This document shows, one piece after another, positions 6,688 to 8,399 of a stretch of 8,399 nt of DNA. The position numbers and the translations under genes were made by a program. The stretch comes from an uncultured Panacagrimonas sp. (GTDB taxonomy: Bacteria > Pseudomonadota > Gammaproteobacteria > Nevskiales > Nevskiaceae): the NCBI GenBank assembly GCA_946481265.1, contig CAMLNE010000184.1, positions 1-8,399 on the forward strand, read 5' to 3'. Numbering within the stretch: position 1 is the stretch's first letter; each line of letters opens with the position of its first letter. Under the pieces are notes generated by a model. That model made no database searches. It was not told where the DNA came from and worked only from the letters and a program-made list of their open reading frames with translations.

Positions 6688-7128
6688 ATGTGGAAACGCT
6701 GGCTGTCGCGTCTCGAGACGGGCCGCTCCAAGCCGCATCCGCCGCGCGAGATCGCCATCGCCGTCCTGCTGCTGGAATGTGCCCGCGCGGACTTCGAGCA
6801 CCAGCCGGCCGAGATCGACGTGGTGCGCGAGGCGCTCGGCCGTCAGTTCGGCATGGAGCCGGCAGCGCTGGATGAGCTGATGGGCCGGGCGGGCGAGACG
6901 GCGCGCGAGGCGGTCTCGCTGCACGGGCCGGTGGCGCGCCTCAATGCCGAGCTGTCGCACGGCGAGAAGCGCGGGCTGATGGAATGGCTGTGGCAGGTCG
7001 CCGCCGCCGACGGCCGGGTCGATCCGCACGAGGAAGCCCTGCTGCGCAAGCTTGCCGACCTGCTCTACATCTCTCACGCCGATTACATCCAGGCCAAGCT
7101 CGCGGCGCAGGACGGCACGCAGGCTTGA
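6688..7128 (+). CDS. TerB-like domain protein (COG4103-like)
   Basis: A 146-residue all-helical cytoplasmic protein. It has the two related acidic motifs of the TerB fold: LLLECARADFEHQPAE (27-42; D35, E42) and WQVAAADGRVDPHEEALLRKLADLL (102-126; D108, D112, E115/E116). These acidic residues are the likely metal-binding positions. TerB-like proteins were first linked to tellurite resistance, but many, including the stand-alone COG4103 type, have no proven role, and no other ter genes are in view, so resistance should not be inferred. GGGAGG lies upstream of ATG 6688 with about 9 nt spacing. Its TGA overlaps the TTG start of the next gene, so it is probably co-translated with the membrane sensor. 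Confidence 0.85.
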   Translation: MWKRWLSRLETGRSKPHPPREIAIAVLLLECARADFEHQPAEIDVVREALGRQFGMEPAALDELMGRAGETAREAVSLHGPVARLNAELSHGEKRGLMEWLWQVAAADGRVDPHEEALLRKLADLLYISHADYIQAKLAAQDGTQA

Positions 7129-8399
7129 GACGCCGCCTGCCCCGATGGTTCGAGTCCCTCACGATCCGGGGCAAGCTTGGCGCCATGGTGACCGTGCAGC
7201 TCGCGGTGCTCACCGTCGGCGCGGTGGCCGTGATGATCGCGCTCCACCGCATGGGCGAGGCGCGCGCCTGGAACGAGCACACCTACCGCGTCATCGAGCA
7301 CGTCGAAGCCCTGCGCGGTCAGGTGCTCGAGCAGCAGGCCGGCCTGCGCGGCTACATCATCACCGGCCAGCCGGTTTTCCTTCAGCCGTTTCACGACGGC
7401 GTGATCGGCTTCGACGACGTCTCGGTGCGCCTGCAGCGTCTGATCCAGGACAACCCCGGCCAGCTTCAGCGGCACGCGCGCCTGGCCGGCCTGGTGGGCG
7501 AATGGCAGCGCCAGGTCGCGGCGCCCGATATCGCCTGGATGGAAAAGGCCGAGACACGCCACCAGGCGATCGAGGCCACCGCCGCGGGGGCGGGCAAGCG
7601 CCGCATCGACGCAATCAAGGGCTTGTGCGACGAGATGATCGGCATCGAGCGCGAACTGCTGGGGCAGCGTGCCGAGACGACCGGGCGGCTGGAAAAAGTG
7701 TTGTTCGGCCTGATCCTGGGCCTGCTGGTGCTGGGCTGGCTCACCGGCCTGTACGCGGTGGCCCTGCTCAACCGCATGATCGGCGCGCCCGTCTCGCGCC
7801 TGGCCGAACTGGTGCCGCGACTGGCCACCGGCGAGGCAATCGACGTGCCGCACGTGGAGCGCAGCGACGAGGTCGGCACCCTGGCCAAGGCCTTCGAGCG
7901 CCTGCGCGACGCAAGCGCCGACCAGCGAAGGATCGCCTGGGTGCGTGAGCAGGCGGTGCGGGTACTGGGTGCGCTGCAACACTGCGACAACGACGAGACC
8001 TTCGGCCATACCCTGATCAGTCGGCTGTGCGAAGCGCTGGGGGCCGCCTACGGACTGGCCTATCGCTGGAACGAGCAGCTCGCTCAGCTCGAATGGTGTG
8101 CCGGCTTCGGCGTACTGGACGAGTCTGCGCGGCGACGCTTCAAGCTGGGCGAGGGCATGGTCGGCCAATGCATCGTGGAACGCCGCATCCTGGAGATATC
8201 GCCGGTGCCGGCGGGCTATCTGAAGATCGTGTCCGGGCTGGGCGCGGCGCTGCCCGGTGCCGTGCTGTTCGCACCGCTGACCGCACGCGGCGAGACCGTG
8301 GCGGTGCTCGAACTGGGTCTGCTTGCGCCCCTGGACGGCGCGCGGCGCGAGTTGCTGGAGGAGACGGGGTACGCCGCCGAGGACTGGCGGCCGCTCGGC
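7125..8399 (+). CDS. CHASE3-HAMP-GAF membrane sensor, probably a histidine kinase, 3' end outside the window
   Basis: The frame stays open for 425 codons to the right edge. TM1 is about residues 20-40 (VTVQLAVLTVGAVAVMIAL). A periplasmic CHASE3 domain follows at about 45-185 with its hallmark QQAGLRGYIITGQPVFLQPF (70-89). TM2 is about 192-215, a HAMP linker about 212-270 (GAPVSRLAELVPRLATGE, RSDEVGTLAKAFERL), and a GAF domain about 283-405 (LGEGMVGQCIVERRILEI, SGLGAALPGAVLFAPL, VAVLELG). This order is typical of hybrid sensor kinases, but the output domain is not visible: a diguanylate cyclase or chemoreceptor is possible. The start is TTG 7125, sharing TTGA with the TerB-like stop; it keeps the basic RRRLPRWFESLTIRGKLGA leader that normally precedes TM1. 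ATG 7185 is an alternative that would remove that leader. No strong Shine-Dalgarno is seen, so coupling to the upstream gene is likely. Confidence 0.88.
   Translation, partial: MRRRLPRWFESLTIRGKLGAMVTVQLAVLTVGAVAVMIALHRMGEARAWNEHTYRVIEHVEALRGQVLEQQAGLRGYIITGQPVFLQPFHDGVIGFDDVSVRLQRLIQDNPGQLQRHARLAGLVGEWQRQVAAPDIAWMEKAETRHQAIEATAAGAGKRRIDAIKGLCDEMIGIERELLGQRAETTGRLEKVLFGLILGLLVLGWLTGLYAVALLNRMIGAPVSRLAELVPRLATGEAIDVPHVERSDEVGTLAKAFERLRDASADQRRIAWVREQAVRVLGALQHCDNDETFGHTLISRLCEALGAAYGLAYRWNEQLAQLEWCAGFGVLDESARRRFKLGEGMVGQCIVERRILEISPVPAGYLKIVSGLGAALPGAVLFAPLTARGETVAVLELGLLAPLDGARRELLEETGYAAEDWRPLG

Noticed and set aside
6688..7128. Tellurite resistance operon
   Set aside because: Only one TerB-like gene is present, with no terA, terC, terD, terE or terZ; the family name is not evidence of the phenotype.
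7083..8168. A 361-codon minus-strand frame opposite the sensor gene
   Set aside because: It has no recognisable domain and is opposite a frame with consecutive CHASE3, HAMP and GAF motifs.

Overview
The window is G+C-rich DNA packed with genes on both strands, with short intergenic gaps and several 4-bp stop/start overlaps. It looks like the chromosome of a Gram-negative proteobacterium. An E. coli-type TatD, a YgiM-type SH3/anchor protein, an outer-membrane barrel with a signal peptide and a fadD-like acyl-CoA synthetase suggest a gammaproteobacterium, perhaps of the Xanthomonadales/Lysobacterales. That placement is inference, since there is no rRNA or other marker gene. I see no tRNA, rRNA, transposase, integrase, phage gene or CRISPR array.

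Layout, left to right: (1) the N-terminal 218 codons of a long-chain acyl-CoA synthetase on the minus strand, cut by the window edge; (2) divergent from it across a 124-bp gap, a membrane-anchored six-bladed propeller enzyme of the SMP-30/strictosidine synthase-like (APMAP-type) family; (3) a convergent junction with a 7-bp GC hairpin; (4) a minus-strand pair, an HTTM multi-pass membrane protein followed by tatD, overlapping by 4 bp; (5) divergent from that pair, a plus-strand pair, a YgiM-like SH3/coiled-coil/membrane-anchor protein and a small alpha/beta hydrolase, overlapping at GTGA; (6) a short gap with a tandem 10-bp repeat and a TATACT box, then a predicted outer-membrane beta-barrel protein; (7) a TerB-like protein overlapping at TTGA with the start of a CHASE3-HAMP-GAF membrane sensor that runs off the right edge.

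Most of this is ordinary housekeeping and envelope content: fatty-acid activation, nucleic-acid processing, envelope proteins and signalling. I found no convincing new defence or mobile system. The points most worth checking are the HTTM protein whose embedded DCC-like domain appears to have lost its redox cysteines, the translationally coupled TerB-like/sensor pair, and the tandem repeat in front of the barrel gene.
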